From NCBI GenBank assembly GCA_951812925.1, contig OX638371.1:78377697-78441696 (forward strand): 64,000 bases of DNA, written 5' to 3'. Shown piece by piece: positions 35,901-50,900 of this stretch. The notes beneath the pieces are model-generated. The model was not told the DNA's origin. It searched no databases and worked only from the letters and a program-made list of their open reading frames with translations. The stretch comes from Calliopum simillimum. Its lineage: Eukaryota > Arthropoda > Insecta > Diptera > Lauxaniidae. The position numbers and the translations under genes were made by a program. Each line of letters starts with the position of its first letter. The first letter of the stretch is position 1.

Positions 35901-38900
35901 TCTGAAAATTCAACAAACCAAAATAAGTTAAAAAAATTGTAACAAGAAAAAAAGAAAAAAAATGCAAACTTTCTCGCAATTTATTGACATGCGAAAAAAG
36001 CACATTTAAGGAACGAAAAAAAAACACAAAAATTAACCATAAATTTACCGTTTGTTTTGCAAATGAACCCCAAAAATGGAGATTTCCTGCCTGAAAACAA
36101 AAAAAAAGTAATAAAAAATTTTTGTAAAAATTAAAAATTTCGGCACAATCGCAAAAAAGGGAAATTTTATTTTATTTTTTTTTTTGGCTGTGATTTGGCG
36201 AAAATGAGTAACAATTAAGCAAAAAACTAAATAAAATAAAAGAAAAGTAAAACAAATCAAAAAATGGTGAAAAAAACGGCACAAATGGCAATAAAATTCA
36301 CGAAAAGCGGATGAAGTTCAGCGCGGAAGCTGAAAAAACTTTAAGAAACAAACGAAAAATATATGAAAGAAAAGCCACGGCACAATAACAACGAAAAAAA
36401 CTATATGCATGAAACTAAAAGTAACAAAATAAAATACCTACAAAATATATATGTAACTAAGTATGTACATAAAATTTAAAAAAATAAATCACAAAAAAAA
36501 TTTTGGTCATTTTTGAAAGAAGAAGACTACTCGTAAATCATCAAAAATTGACTTTTACTTTTATTTTCACTTTCACTGAAAAAAAAAAAAAAAAAAATAT
36601 ATACAGAAAACAGCGCAGCATGAGAAAAAAACTGACCAGAATGAGTCTGCGCACGCGCAAATGAGCGAGAAAGATTAAAAAAAAAAACAAAATTAATAAA
36701 AGCTTGACCATAGCCTGGTCCAGATTTATTTTTAGCATAATTTAAAAACCAAAATAGCGATGAAGAAAGCAAAGGTAACTGTTTTGGCTGTTACCAAAAA
36801 AAAAAAAAAAAAAACAGGGCACTCAGCCAGATTAAAAAATACAAAAAAAAAACAACTAAAATCACTACTTGCCTAAAGTATGTGCATATGTATATTATAT
36901 GTTTGTTTAGCATATATTGCATATAGTTAGGTATATACTTAATTTATATTTTAAACTAAAAACATTTAAAAGAAACTGGGTACTGGAACTTGTTTTTGTT
37001 GCATGAAAAAACCAGAAATTATGTAAATTTCGTTTCTTCCTCGTGTTTTTTTTTTTTTTTTTGTTATGCTCTTTTCGTTATTTAATTATAATTAAAATAC
37101 TTAATTCGCATAATTTATAAATGTTGTTGCTGTTGTTTTTGTTGTTTTATTTTCACTTTCATTAGAAACAGCATGTGCATGAAACTTGAAGTGTGTTTGA
37201 TTTGATTGACAAGGCGTGTTTCTTGCTTCAGGCTGCGCTCAGAAAATGATCTTGTCGAAATCAAGTTCTTGCCAATATGAATGTTTGTAACTCAATATGC
37301 TTATGCATATAACACTTGGATGCCTCACACGGTTACAGGACATAATCCCAACGGACATAATCCCCATTTCGTAAATGGGGATTATGTCCGAAAATTTTTC
37401 GGTCATAATCCCCATTTTGGCCATGGGGGTTATGTCCGCAAATTTTTCGGACATAATCCCAATGGGGGTTATGTCCGAAAAATTTAATTAAGATTGAACA
37501 AAATTTTTGCAATAATCCATTTAAAAAATTTGTATAGTGTTGGATGTTATAGACTGATCCGCGGCCGAAGACCGCCGCGAAGCCGGTGTTGGATTTTTGG
37601 GAGTTTTAAATCCTGAGCTGCGGCCGCAGGCCGCCCACTTACCCCTACCCTTATGTAAAATTACTGTGGAATTTTTGGGAGTTGTAAATCCTGAGCTGCT
37701 TCTGTGGTCAATAACAAAATATCGTTATGGGGACTATGTCCGTTTTTTCCTGGGGATTATGTCCGAAATACTTGCGGACATAATCCCCATTGAAAAAATG
37801 GGGATTATGTCCGAATAACTTGCGGACATAATCCCCATATCGTGAATGGGGATTATGTCCGTGGGGATTATGTCACGGCACCGCCTCATACTTAGTAGTG
37901 ATCTATAAATGACGTCCGCATAAATTCAAGATTTTGAGAACCCATTTAGTTGAACAACTAACCATCTTTTTCTGTTCTTTGCATACCCTACACCCAGGTA
38001 TACCTATTCACTTTGTCCTTCCGTTTGTAACGCAAAGTAGGAGGAGTGGCAGATTTAGAAAAGTATATATGTTCTTGATCAGCATCACCCCCTGAGTCGA
38101 TATAGCCATGCCCGTCTGTCCGAATGGCTGGCTGGGTGTGCGCGGAAATACATTTTCTGGGAAAACTGATCAAGATAATTCAACGATATTTGGTACACTG
38201 TCTCCATCGTCAAAGTTAGCTCGTGGAATTGAAAATGAGCGAAATCGGTCAAGGGACATGATTACCGCCCATACAAAAGATATATTCAAAATGCAACTTT
38301 AGTAGTAATTTTCACGACAATGCAACTAAAGTACACATAAAAACTAAGAATTGTAAGCGCAAGCTCTTAAATAAAACTAGGCAAATTCGTACGAGAGGGC
38401 GTGGCATCTCCCATATAAGCCAAGGCTTCAAAACGCTATACTGAAAGCGTTTTTTGAGATAGTCGAACTAAAATTTACTCAGACACTAAGAACTATAAAT
38501 ACAAGCTCTCAACAAAAACGGTGAAACCGAACAAGAGAGCGTGGCATCTCCCATGTAAGCAAAAGCTTCAGAACGCTATACTTTAAGAGTTTTTTGAGAT
38601 AATCAAACTAAATTTCACTCAAATACGCTTTGAGCTAAAGTTAGACGAACTCGGACAAGAGGGCGTGGCACCTCCCATACAAGCAAAGCGTTTTTTGAGA
38701 TAATCGAACTAAATTTAACTTAGACAATAAGAACTGTAAATTCAAGCTCTGACCAAATACTGGGTGTAATCGGATAAGAGGGCGTGACACCTCCCATATA
38801 AGCAAAAGTTTCAAAATACTGCAGTGGGGTATTTAATGTTTGACCAGACTAAAGGTTACACCCTTACTAGTTTATATTAAGTTTTTTTATACCCTACACC

Positions 38901-41900
38901 CAGGTTATATTCACTTTGTCCTTCCGTTTGTAACGCAGAGAAGGAGGCGTGGTAGATATAGAAAAGTATGTAAATTCTTGATCAGCGTCACCTCCTGAGT
39001 CGATATAGCCATGTCCGTCTGTCTGGCTGGCTGGCTGTGTGTTGAAATTCACTTTTTGGGAAAACTGAGCAAGATAATTCAATGAAATTTTGTACACTGC
39101 CTCCGTCGCCAAAGTTAGCTGGGGGATTGAAAATAAGCAAAATCAGTCAATGGACACGCCTACCGCCCATACAAAAAATATATTTAGGAGTATTTTTCAC
39201 GACAATGCAACCAAAATACGCATAAATACTAGAAATTGTAAGCGCAAGCTCTGAGAAAAAACTGAGCGAATTCGGACAAGAGGGCGTGGCACCTCCCATA
39301 TAAGCAAATGCTTTAAAACGCTATACTGAAAGCGTTTTTGAGATATTCGAACCAAATTTGACTAAGACACTAAGAATCATTAATTAAAGCTCTCAACAAA
39401 AATTGGGTGAAATTGGACAAGGGGCGTGGCACCTCCCACAAAAGCAAAAGTTTCAAAATGCAAGCAAAGCGTTTTTTGAGATAATCACACCAAACTTCAC
39501 GCAAATACTAAATACTATAAATGCACGCTCTAAGCTAAAACTAGACGAACTCGGACATGAGGGCGTGGCACCTCTTATATAAGCAAAAGCTTCAAAACGC
39601 AGTGTAATTTAAGAAATGTACATTTTGTGTTCGGAAAAGCATTTACACGTTTTTTAGGAACGTCCTCGTAGTGAAAAAATTTATGTAAGAAACTGTTCCA
39701 TACGATGTGCATTAAAGACCACTGTATTGACTCAGCATACAGATTTTCCACTCCAAATCGAAATAGATTTAAACAGGCTCCATCTTGTATCAAATTTTGA
39801 CCTCTACCTTTGGCTGGGAGCTTTTTTGAAGTAAGAACCTAAATATATTTTAGTGAAAAACATTGTCCCGTAAAAAGTTGATGACTTGGTTTTTTAAAAA
39901 AAAAAAATAATCACTTATTTAAAAAAGTTATAAAGAATTGTAACCATAAAGTTTTTTTGGGCCTGTAGACATACGATATATAACGCACTCGCACTACTAT
40001 ATGCAGATATTAATACGCAAGATAAAATTTGTCCTACCTTTTTTACCATGTTAGAAATGGAGCACGACTTTGAATTATATACCATAAGAAAGGTATTTGT
40101 GTGTAAATGTGCACAAAGTTAAAAATATTTGAATATTTTACCATTAAGCTACGTAAAATTAAATGCAAATTTTTCAATATTAACAATACAAAATACAGCA
40201 CAAAGAGAAAGACAAAAAGCTGATTGACACTGACTTCATGTTATTTGTTCATTTCACATTTATCATTGTACCAGGGATGATAAATAAGATTTTCTATTTT
40301 GTACCAAATAGCAAAAAAAGTACTAAAACTGTCTAAAAAGTACAAAAATTATTTAATACATTTGTGGTCAAATTTTGACCATTGGCGATTCTAGAAAAAA
40401 TTATATTTTGTTTGTTTGTATGTTTAATACTTATGGAATCGGAAACTAAACAACGGATGTTAATTAAATTTTCATAGTACCTATCTTAGTATTAAAAAAA
40501 GATAGGTCATAGGCTAAAAAGTTGGAGGTGCCACGATTCATAAAAACTTTTTCGTCATATCTCTAAAACTACAATACATAGCGCAGATAATTGAAATTTG
40601 GTACATGTGTAAAGTGCATTAGGAAAAATAATTTTCAGTGAAAAGTGGGAGATGCCACGCCCTTAAGAAAATGTCGTCACATCTCTGAAACTATCCTTTG
40701 GAAAAATTGGTTATGCACCACCCCCTGTAAGTGCTAGTATCCGTAGTATACATTTTGGTCAACCGAACAAATCAGGGACTACTGCACTAAATGAAATTGA
40801 AAACGAAAAAAAAAAAAAAATGTCAAGTACCGATGAAAAGTGTTACACTTTCTACATTTTTTCTTGGTTATGAACCACTTTTTTTTTCTTGCGCAACAGC
40901 GCCATCTAGACAAGTAAAGAGCAACAACAACTACACAAATCACTCAACAATAACAAGCGCAACAGCATAAGCGGTAGTTTTCTTCAATTGCTGCTGCCGA
41001 TGTCTGTCATGAATGAATGAAAATTGTTGCATAACAATTGTAATAGAAGTATGCAATAACAACAACAACAAATACTATTTTGTTTGCTTGTTGTAACTTG
41101 GTATTTTGTCTTTGATGTTTTTTTGTTGTTGCTTTATGTATTTTCATACATAAATTTGTGAAAAATATTGCATTGCTGCGCATGCGAACAGCAACATGAA
41201 AGCAAAATAGTGTAAAAATAAAGAAAAAAGCATCCAAGAAATTGTCTATCTTGTATCTAAAAACCTACACAAAATGCACTTAAGAAATCAGCTGCCTTGA
41301 ATGTTGCCTTGATTGTCGTTCGATGGTTAAAGTTGGTGCATACACACATTGCACAATATAAACTTTGCGAATATCATACATTGGCGCATGCGCTTTTAGT
41401 CTCTAGCTGCTTGGTTCTGAATGCAAGTGATCAAGTGCAATGAACGCATATTAGTATTGGTTTATTGAATCAATTTGAAACCATTTTTTATTCCATATAC
41501 ATATGTATGTTTTCTTTTAAGCAAGAACTGCTAAACAAAACTAATTTTAAAATCTTTTGTTTACCATTTTTTAAAAAGTGGTCGAAAAAGGGCACACTTT
41601 AAAAAGAGCACAACAAACCAAAACAAAAATATTCATTCTCGATAAAGATATCAGTGTTGAATCCGAATATGGTCTCGGAATCGCTCTATCACGTATGGTT
41701 TTCGAGATATTCTAACCTAAAAATCGAAAAACACGATTTTTGAGAATATTCGGTGTTTTCATCTATTATATGGACAGTTTTTCTTCGAAAATTGTTTATC
41801 TTATCTAAAAACTACATCTTCCTTTTATAGTGACAAATTTTGAGTTGTGATATTATTGTTGATTAATCATCAGTCTTATAACAAGAGCATCATAACTCGA

Positions 41901-44900
41901 AAAAGGGTCTGTTTCTGGCCTGTCCACAGGGTGAAAGTATTACCTAAGATCAATTGAAACGTTTATTTTCAAAGTAAAATTGAGGGGAAAATAATATGAA
42001 TAAGATCTCAATAACTTTTTTTGCTTAGTTAAGGAAGTTTTTTCTATCACGTCTAAGGTTGGCGCATATAGGGTGTGATACCCCTACATTCTTGATGCTT
42101 GAGAAAAATTTCGTTACATCGAAGCAAAAAATGTATTTTTTTTTTGGAGTTATAATTTCCCCTGACCCCTTTCCGCCTAGAAAAGAGTACAGGTTCAGAT
42201 CCGATTTGGATGAGGCTTGCCTGAAGCATAATCAGGAACGACTTAGGCTTTCTGATCCGATGACGAATAAACGTCGCACCTCATATGAAACGGACTTGAT
42301 CCGTTTGAGCGGATCCGATCCCGAACTCAAATAGTTTTCAGAATCGAATCAGGATATTTATTAGTTCTTGATCAGAAAAGTAATATATTTATTATTGAAA
42401 ATCGGATCACATCTATATAAATTTATTTAATTAATTAATTGCGTCTGTCATCAAAAAGCTTTCTTAAAATATTTTGTAACTTTGATTAATATATTTGCTT
42501 TTACATATGTATTTTTTATGAAATAGACAAGAAAACCACCTTAAATATGTCTCAGAAAACATTCTGTGATGGTTTTGATAAGAAACATTACACACGGACT
42601 GGATCAGATGAATTCGTTAATACGATTTAGTCCTGGACATTTGATGCGATACTGATTCAAACAAAGTACTGGGACCAGATTAAGATTTTTAGTATCAAAA
42701 CCTCGTGAGAAACTGGTCAGATGGCCGTATTAAGGAAAAACTGATCCGGATTTGATCCTAATCTGGAATTCCTGAACTTATTTCTTGTCGGGTTTTTTTT
42801 GTATTCTTGGGGTATTTTATAAGATCCTTTTTGAAAATTTGGCCATAACATTTAAAAGGTTCGTAAAACTACCTTGGTGTCTTGGAGAAAAATGTTTCCT
42901 TAGAAAAATAGTTGGGGCCAATGAAGATTTCAGCCATATAGGGTGCACCTATTTTAAGCAATAGGGTCCCAAATGTAATCTGAATGAGATCTCAATAATT
43001 GTTTTTTAAGAATTAAAAGCCGCTTATTCCAAATACGGCATTCATCTGAGATTGCGGCAAATGGGCTGCCTTACCCATTTTTTGGAGAGAAATTGATCAA
43101 TAGTATGTAAACGATTCCGATAAGATATAGGATTCCAAATTCAAAACTATGACAAAAAACCATAGCATCACTACAATAACTCAATGAAGACAAATAAAAT
43201 TTCTAGCTGAATGAGATCTCAATAAAATTTTTTTAAGAAAATTTAAGTTGCTGATTCTAAACCGTTTTTTTTTTCTATCAGATCTGAGATCGCCTCAAAT
43301 GGGCTGTCTTTCTAGTTTTTAGGGGTAATATATATAAGCCCAAAAGTCTCTATAAATAAATTCCTACATTCTTGACGATTGCGAGAAAGTTGGACGTAAT
43401 GAATCAATAAATTTATTTTCTTACTCAAATAACAATTTCCACCGACCCCTTCTTATTGCGTTCTGGGTATATTTTATGAGCCCCTTTTTGAGAATTCGGC
43501 CTTAGCATGTAAACGCTGTGTACAATTCTTATTTGAATGTGTAATTGTCTTGTATCAATCAAAGGCAAAAAAAACTTTTTTTATTATAAAAATATGTATG
43601 TTTAGTATAAGTATAATTATAGCAGCACAATATGTATCGCTACATGTTCACCTAAATAACTCTCTTGTAAACCAAATGGTTTTGCTCCAATTTTATTTTC
43701 TCTTCCGCCTTGAAATCGCTAGACGAATGTGCGCATGCGCACATGTGATTGTTTGCTGCCAATGCGGCGGCGAGCCATTGCTGCGCATTCACGTTCAATT
43801 GGACCATACGAATTGATTTTTTTTTTCTTTCTTTTGTGTGCAAGCAACTAACAAGCGCGTAGTAACAATAACAAAAAAAAAAATATGGTCGGAACTATGT
43901 AATCCATTGTTATTGTTTTGTGGTAGTTGCTGGGTTGTTTTTTTTTTTTGTATTTTGTATTGTTAGCAACACATAGCCATCATACGAAACCAGTTTATAT
44001 GGGAAATACGAGTAAAAACTCTCACTTTCTTTTCATACACGATGGTTTTGTTTTTGTTTTGTTGTTTGTATTTGCAATGTTATTGTTTGTGTAGTGCTAT
44101 TTTTTTTTTTTAATATTTAGATAAATTTTTATTTTCTTGTGTTGGCAATATATATTTTTGGATTTACTATATTTTGCAAAATTTATCTATCCAAATTTTT
44201 CTCAGCATACATCCAACGTATACGTTGGTAACTTGAACTTTGATTCTCTTAGGTAGAGCCACAAAAACTTCAAGAACGGACGGAAACACCAAAACACCGT
44301 GTCGGAGGTTGAAGCTCAGGGTCTGGACGAAATGTGGTTTCAACAGGACGGCTCTACACCACAAACAACTCTCCTCAATTTGAACTTTTTGCGTCGCAAA
44401 TTCCCGAATGGTGTAATTTCTCGTCGCGGTGATGTGAATTGGCTGCACAGATCATGCGATTTGACGCCGTTAGACTTTTTTCTGTGGGGATACACGAAGG
44501 ATAAAGTCTATGTGAATGATCCGAAGACGATTCCAGACTTGAAAAGTAATATTACATCGATTACTCCGGCCATTCCGAATAACAACATATTGAAAAATGT
44601 CATCTAAAATATGGCTGAAAGAGTGACACACCTGTCTTTTGGGCGATTTGAATTAAATTTCCGACTACCCCAATTTTTTTTAAGGAATTTTGTTTAACAT
44701 CGTATTTCGACATGTTTTCAATAAAAAATTTCAAAATCTTTAGAGTACTTTGGAAACGATCGGCTAACGTACGATTTCCATTTTGCTTTAGCCGAAGCAA
44801 ATAAGGATAGTTCTGAAAAATAGCTCCAAATGATTTTTTATTTTTCATTGCAAAATCGGGTACCCAAAAAAAGATATTTAAGGTAAAAAATTGCGAAAAT

Positions 44901-47900
44901 AATTTTTTTGCAATTATTTCGCTTACGGCTGTAATTACGGAAAAATAGTGTTCGACAGTTGTTTACTGAGTCAACAGTTGTTAAGCTTTAATAAATTACT
45001 ACGAGAAAGCTCCAAAGTTTTTCTCCTATGACTCATAGTTTAGGAGTTATGTCAATTTAAAAAGTTTTGAAACTTCGTGATATTTATATGTTATACTTTT
45101 AAAATTGGGATAACTCTCGAACGACTAATCGCACAAAAAAAATACTTGTTTGTAGAAAATTCTGCTTCCTACAAACCACTCTCTGTTTTTTTTTTCGTAC
45201 GACCCATGGTTAAGGAGATATCTTTCACAAACCGTTCAAGTTTGGAAAAACTAGTTTTTAAAGGAAATTTCCGGAGCTCAGAGCTCCATGCAGGAACGTT
45301 GCTATATTTTCACTGTATGTTATTATTTTTTTTCCCCAGAATCATAGGAGGCCACGACGTAGAAAGAAAAGATTTGGTACATATATATAAAAAAAACTTT
45401 GGGACAAATATCATCCATTAAAAAATCGCTATGCTCCATCATAGCAGTAAGTAAAGTAAACGCACTTGGAGATGGCGCAGTTGTTTAAAGTATTTGAGAA
45501 ATGAAATTTGTTTTGCTCAAATCTATATATATCTATATATATAAAAATGAAATGGTGTCCGTATGTAGCTTATGAACGCGGAAACTACACGGTCGATTTA
45601 CACGATTTTTTTTTTAAATTGTTTCTTATGGTCTGTAGAAGGTTCATAAGGGGGTGAGATGCCGCTGAGGGGGACGGGGGTTGCACCGCCCATAGGTTAG
45701 GTTAGGTTAGGGTGGCGGCAATATTGCTACACATAGACCGCAAGGGTCCATAGTGATACCACAAACTCTCTTATTAACGTCTATTCATAAACTCTGGTCC
45801 TTTCAATATGGTTTTTGTCCAAACTGAAGGATCCTGTAAGCACAGCGAATCTTTTAATGTCACTTAGGTGACATTACATACAAAAAATGCTATATCTCTG
45901 CACTTATACAAAATGTGATTATGAAAGTTGGTGAACTTATGCATAATGAATCTACCATTCACAATGCAAAACTTGGCAGATATTAGGTGTGGGAGAATTG
46001 CATCCTTTTTACAAAAAATATACAAAATGCTATATTTCTTCACATATATGTCATATATCGTTATAGAACTTGGTACATACATGGTTGCATATTCTATCTA
46101 TCATTCACCTTGAAAAATTTGGGGGGGGGAGGGTGTGAGAGGGGGAAGTTGCACCTTTCATACAAAAAATATATAAAATGATATATCTCTGTACATATGT
46201 GAGCTATGATTATAAAAGTTGATACATGGATCTTAAAATCCTTGGTGATTGGGAGAGAGGGACGATGGAGATGGATGAGACTTTATACGTAAAGGGCATC
46301 GGGAACAGGCGAACGAAGTCGCAACCAGGCGAGTTAGTAGTTATTAAAAAATTTTATTTAAAATTTATATTTCGAAGGCAGTAAGTAGAGTTTATTTTAG
46401 AAAAGAGCAATAGTTAGTGAATCAATGATCACTATGGACCTTTTTGGTCTATGTGTGGCTAATTTGCCGCCACTTAAACCTAGTGAATCAATATTTTCAC
46501 AGAAATTAAAATATTTTAAAAGTGTCTATACCTTAACTAAAATTATGTGGTTGTGGGTTATCAGAAAGGAAAGAAATGAAAGCGGAGATCTTTATCTTTT
46601 CATCACTTTGGCTTTTTTTCTTGTTGCGTAGAAATAGTTTATTAATCCAGTGAGTGGTATGGTATGTTGAACGAGTTAGATAATAGTCCATTTTTAATTG
46701 CACTGTTATTAAATCCAGTAGCCTAGTTATAAGTCGGACCATATAACTACGCGATACCATTAAAAGCAACCTACATTTCAAATCAAATAAAAAAAGCAAA
46801 TGTATTGAATACTTTATCTGCTCAATCCAATTTTTTTGTATTTCATGTCATAGCATTTGTTTTTATGATTAAAAATCATTTCGCGTATTTGCGCTAATTA
46901 GCCACATAAAACAAGGAAGCACTAAAATTGCAATAAACTTGGCAAACTCCACTCGTATCTATGTAGGAAAAACAAATGCAAAAACCCAGAAAAAGAAGAC
47001 GACGAAAAATAAAAAATTCAAAATTCGAGCAACAAATTGGAATTGGCAACAAAAATAGGTAGCAGGGAAAGAAGCGAAGAAACAACAACAACAAAAATAA
47101 GAAAAAATCAGCATTCAAAGAAGACCACAAAATGAGGTAATGCAAAAGAGCTGCGTGCTTCTTTCAATTTGCAGCCGAACAACGACGACAACGACGACAA
47201 CGACAACGGCGCGCATGCGCAGTAGCTTCAATTAACGCTACGCGCTGCTGTCTTCTGTACCGTAAACCTATGGAATGTGATAATAGCAAAGGCAGCAACA
47301 TATATGTATGTAGCAGTAACACTTTCACTGATTTTATTTTTAGTTTTTGCTTTTAAATTTCATTTGATAGCGTGTTTTGATTTTTATTTTATTTTTTATT
47401 TTGCACGTTTCGTTGATTTGCTGCTGCTGCTGCTTCTGCCTTTTGCATTTTGTTGTACGAGTTGTATCTGCCCCTCTTGACCAGATTACGCAATCTTTAT
47501 TAGTTGGCTTACAGAGTGCAGCGTATGTATGTATGTGCTCATATGTCGCAGTTGGTCAGGTACACGGTTTTTTTATTTCATTGTTTTCTTTCTAAGACCA
47601 AAAGAGTAGCAGTCAAAATATCAAAAAAAATTATAATAATAATTGGAATCAATACAAGAAGTCACCATTAAAACGTACTTTGCAAATATTGATGTATTTT
47701 GTTGAAGTTGTTTTTATTATTTCACTTAATTCAATTCAATTGTGTTTAATTGAAATTTGTTTTTGAAACATTAAAATAAAAAAAAAATAATAAATAATAA
47801 TAAAATTAATCTAACAGTAAAATTAAAAAGCAGGACACATATGGCATTAAAGAGAAATGATTAAATCATTGATCGGCAAGTACTATAAAGTGAGGTTCGG

Positions 47901-50900
47901 TTACTGTTGGAAATTTTTATCGAGGTCCAGAAAAATAACTCATATTTTTCGGCTGTCTAGTTTAGTGCTGAAGTTCTAGATCCCATTTAATTAGATAATC
48001 CAAAAATATTTTTGTAAGAACAAAGTCTACAAAAAAGGGAGGGAAATATGGACTACGTGGGTAATATGGACCACACGGTTATTTTCCAATGCATACATAG
48101 GATTTACCGTTATTCATGTTCAAACTTTACGATAATACCTAAAGCTTATAATAATGCAATTTTAGTGTTCGGTGAAGTCGCATGTTGCTGTGAAGTTGTT
48201 TATTCTAAAAAAATTTTAGTGATTAATTTTTTCTAGTGAGTAGGGTAGAACGGGATTAAATCGCCACGGGGTTAAACAACCAATTGCCTCTAATTTTTTT
48301 TTTATAAAGTCGAATCGAACGACCGTTGCTACAGTAGATAGTGATCGATACAACTTTGGCAAAAGGTTCCACTACCACACGTGTGTTATAACCTGACTTC
48401 TGACGAAAGAAAGATTTGACGCGTCCTCGCCGCAATATTTTCAGTGGACAAAAGTTCAAAATTCCACAAATTAGTGAAGTGCAGAAAGAGAGGTAAGTGT
48501 TTTCTAAGAGCAGAATTACATGCTGAATCCAAATCTGTAATTGGTTTTACAAAATTTAAATTTTTTAAAAAGTTATTCGCCTTAAAATAAACAAAAGCAC
48601 GTGGGGTTAAATAACCAGATGGAGAAACAGGCATTGGCGACCACGGTAAGGTCGGAAAAAAAGATTCTAAAGAAATTTTCCGAGCAAAAACCAAGACACG
48701 GCAGCCAAAAGCAATACTCATCGCTCCAAAAGAGGTCGTCCAAGAAAAGTAGTATACGTTGAGGAAAGTGACGCCAGCGATTAATGAAGCTCAAGAGAAA
48801 CCTTTTCAAGTTAATTTTATTCTTTTGTGACGTTTTGTAAAATTCTGATAAAATAAAAACCCTGATTTTACTTATTAATTGAAAGAAGAAAAAAATCTAT
48901 ATTTGATCAAAAGACCATCAAGGCATAATAAAAGTTTGAGTTAAGAAAATGTTATATTTTTAGTAAAAATATGGGTGGAGTTATATTTCCAAAGATTAGG
49001 CTCTCAAATTTTATGGATTTTATACAAAAGTTTGGACTTTTAAATTACGCAGTGGAAGAAATTGAGAAAAAAAGTTTTGAATTAGATTTCTATGACATCT
49101 TTGCTTAATTTGCGGTGACCCCACGTTGGGCGCTAAGTGTAAAAGATAAAACAAAAAGTGAATGATTCAATTGCAAGAGCTGAAAAATTAAGTTTAACAC
49201 CCCTAGTATGAACTAATGAACTATACTACTGCCTAGATGTGCGCTATATGCATGAAGAAAGCGCTTTCTGCACGTTAGAGCCACGCCGGAAGACTTATGA
49301 TGAGAAGATATGGTACGGAAATATGCTGCTTAAACATTTAAATGATTTAAGCCTCAAAAACTAAACTAAATAATTTTAGGTTGAGAGAAATTGATAACTG
49401 ATATAGTGAAGAAACTTTTTTAATTTCATTATTGCTGGGCTTTTCTAAAGAAAGTTCTTACTACGCTAAGCTTTATACATTTTTAAGCTGCACTTTAGAG
49501 CAAACCTACTAAAGCAAGTGGTACCGTGCTACACAAATACGTACTTATTTTGACATTGAATAGGTGTCAAAGTCAATTAAGTCCATTGATTTCGTGTTAG
49601 ACTTTTTCCACTCATTCTTCTTATTCTCTCATAGGAAGCTAAGGAAATGCGCATAGCAGCAGCGAAGGTGTTAAAGAAAAACTTAAACTTGACACATACC
49701 AGGGCTAAAATCAATATTGATTGATGTAAGCCAGCCAAGCATTTCTACAAACAACAACTTATACGAAAATTCATTTAAATAAAATGCAGATGAGGAAAAG
49801 ACGGAAAAAATTAAATGAAACCCCAGTCAAATTTATTTCACAATTTTAGCCCAGTTTAAAGTGAACTTTTTTTTTTTTTGTTTTGCAAAAATTCATGTCA
49901 ATATTTAATTAATGAGCTTTCGCTTTTCAACCGTTTGCATGTGAGACTGTGGCCAAAAATATAAAATGACTCGAAAAAAGACAGGCAGAATAAATTTCAT
50001 GCAGAGTTGGAGCTCGATCTCTTGACTTTTGGCCGGTTTTAAGGGACAATGAAATGTAAGAAAGCAACAGATCAACTTTCGATTTTATTGTTTTTTTTTT
50101 TCGCTGTTACTTTTCTTATCTTTTTGTGCTTGACATTTGTGCTGATATTTGGTTGGTATCTTTTTTTTTTTATTGCAACAATTTGTTGTCAAAATTTTCT
50201 CTACCTGCCTACCTTAACCTACCATCCAAATTTATGCGTTGGCCCTTTGTACGCATTTTGGTTGCTGCTGTCTACTCGTACATTCGTTGCTAAACCACAA
50301 GTATGACATGTTGGATTGAATGGAGCCATCCATCTATCACTACCCTCCCTTTAAAGGGGGCTTTAAATTTGTGTTTTTTCACTTTCATTAAAGCATCGAC
50401 GCGTTACAAAGTCACTGCTGCGCAGGCGCGTAGCAACTTCAGAAAAACAAAAGTATAAAAAAAAAAAACTTTCACTTTTTCGGCAGTTTTTTTTTTTTTT
50501 TGCCGAAAATTTATAATACAAAAAAAAAATTCATTCGAAAGTAAAATATTTAATGTTATGGTTCGCACATAAAGCAGATTAAAATTAAAGTTTTTTATTT
50601 TCATTTAATTCGATGTTGCTGTTTGTTTTTTTTTTTTTTTTTTGTTATTTTGCGTTGGTAATGTTTTTTTTTATTGTTGCTTTTATTATAAATTTACTTT
50701 TGTAGTCTGTTAAAAGGAGATTTTGCGACTATAATTTTTGTTCTTTGTTACATTGTATCACGTCATTGTTGCCTACAAATTCTTCTTCTCTAATTTTTTT
50801 CATAGAAAATTAAGTCAAAATGACCCGGAAGTAATTCAAAAATATCCTAGCTTTTTGTTCATAGTAGTGTTAAATAACTATCTAGACGGTTAAACCGTTA

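Noticed and set aside
36527..36772. Overlapping minus-strand frames near 36.5-36.8 kb
   Set aside because: Phe- and Leu-rich products of A-run DNA without any domain.
37281..37818. Repetitive peptides GHNPHF and MGIMSE as a repeat protein
   Set aside because: They arise from reading the GGACATAATCCCC array in both directions; no start context or conserved flanks.
42160..42790. Cluster of GATCCG-like strings (GGATCCGATCC, GATCCGGATTTGATCC) as a regulatory array
   Set aside because: Spacing is irregular and the motif degenerate; I could not separate it from an old repeat.
43652..43843. Minus-strand frame ([20 protein letters not shown]) over the NRF1 palindrome as an alternative Pdp1 first exon
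   Set aside because: It ends in a stop before the only good donor (TTTAG|GTGAAC) and has no known motif, so coding use is unsupported.
45698..45716. AGGTTAGGTTAGG run as an interstitial insect telomere
   Set aside because: Higher flies lack TTAGG telomeres and this short run occurs with a SINE-like string, so it is better explained as part of that repeat.
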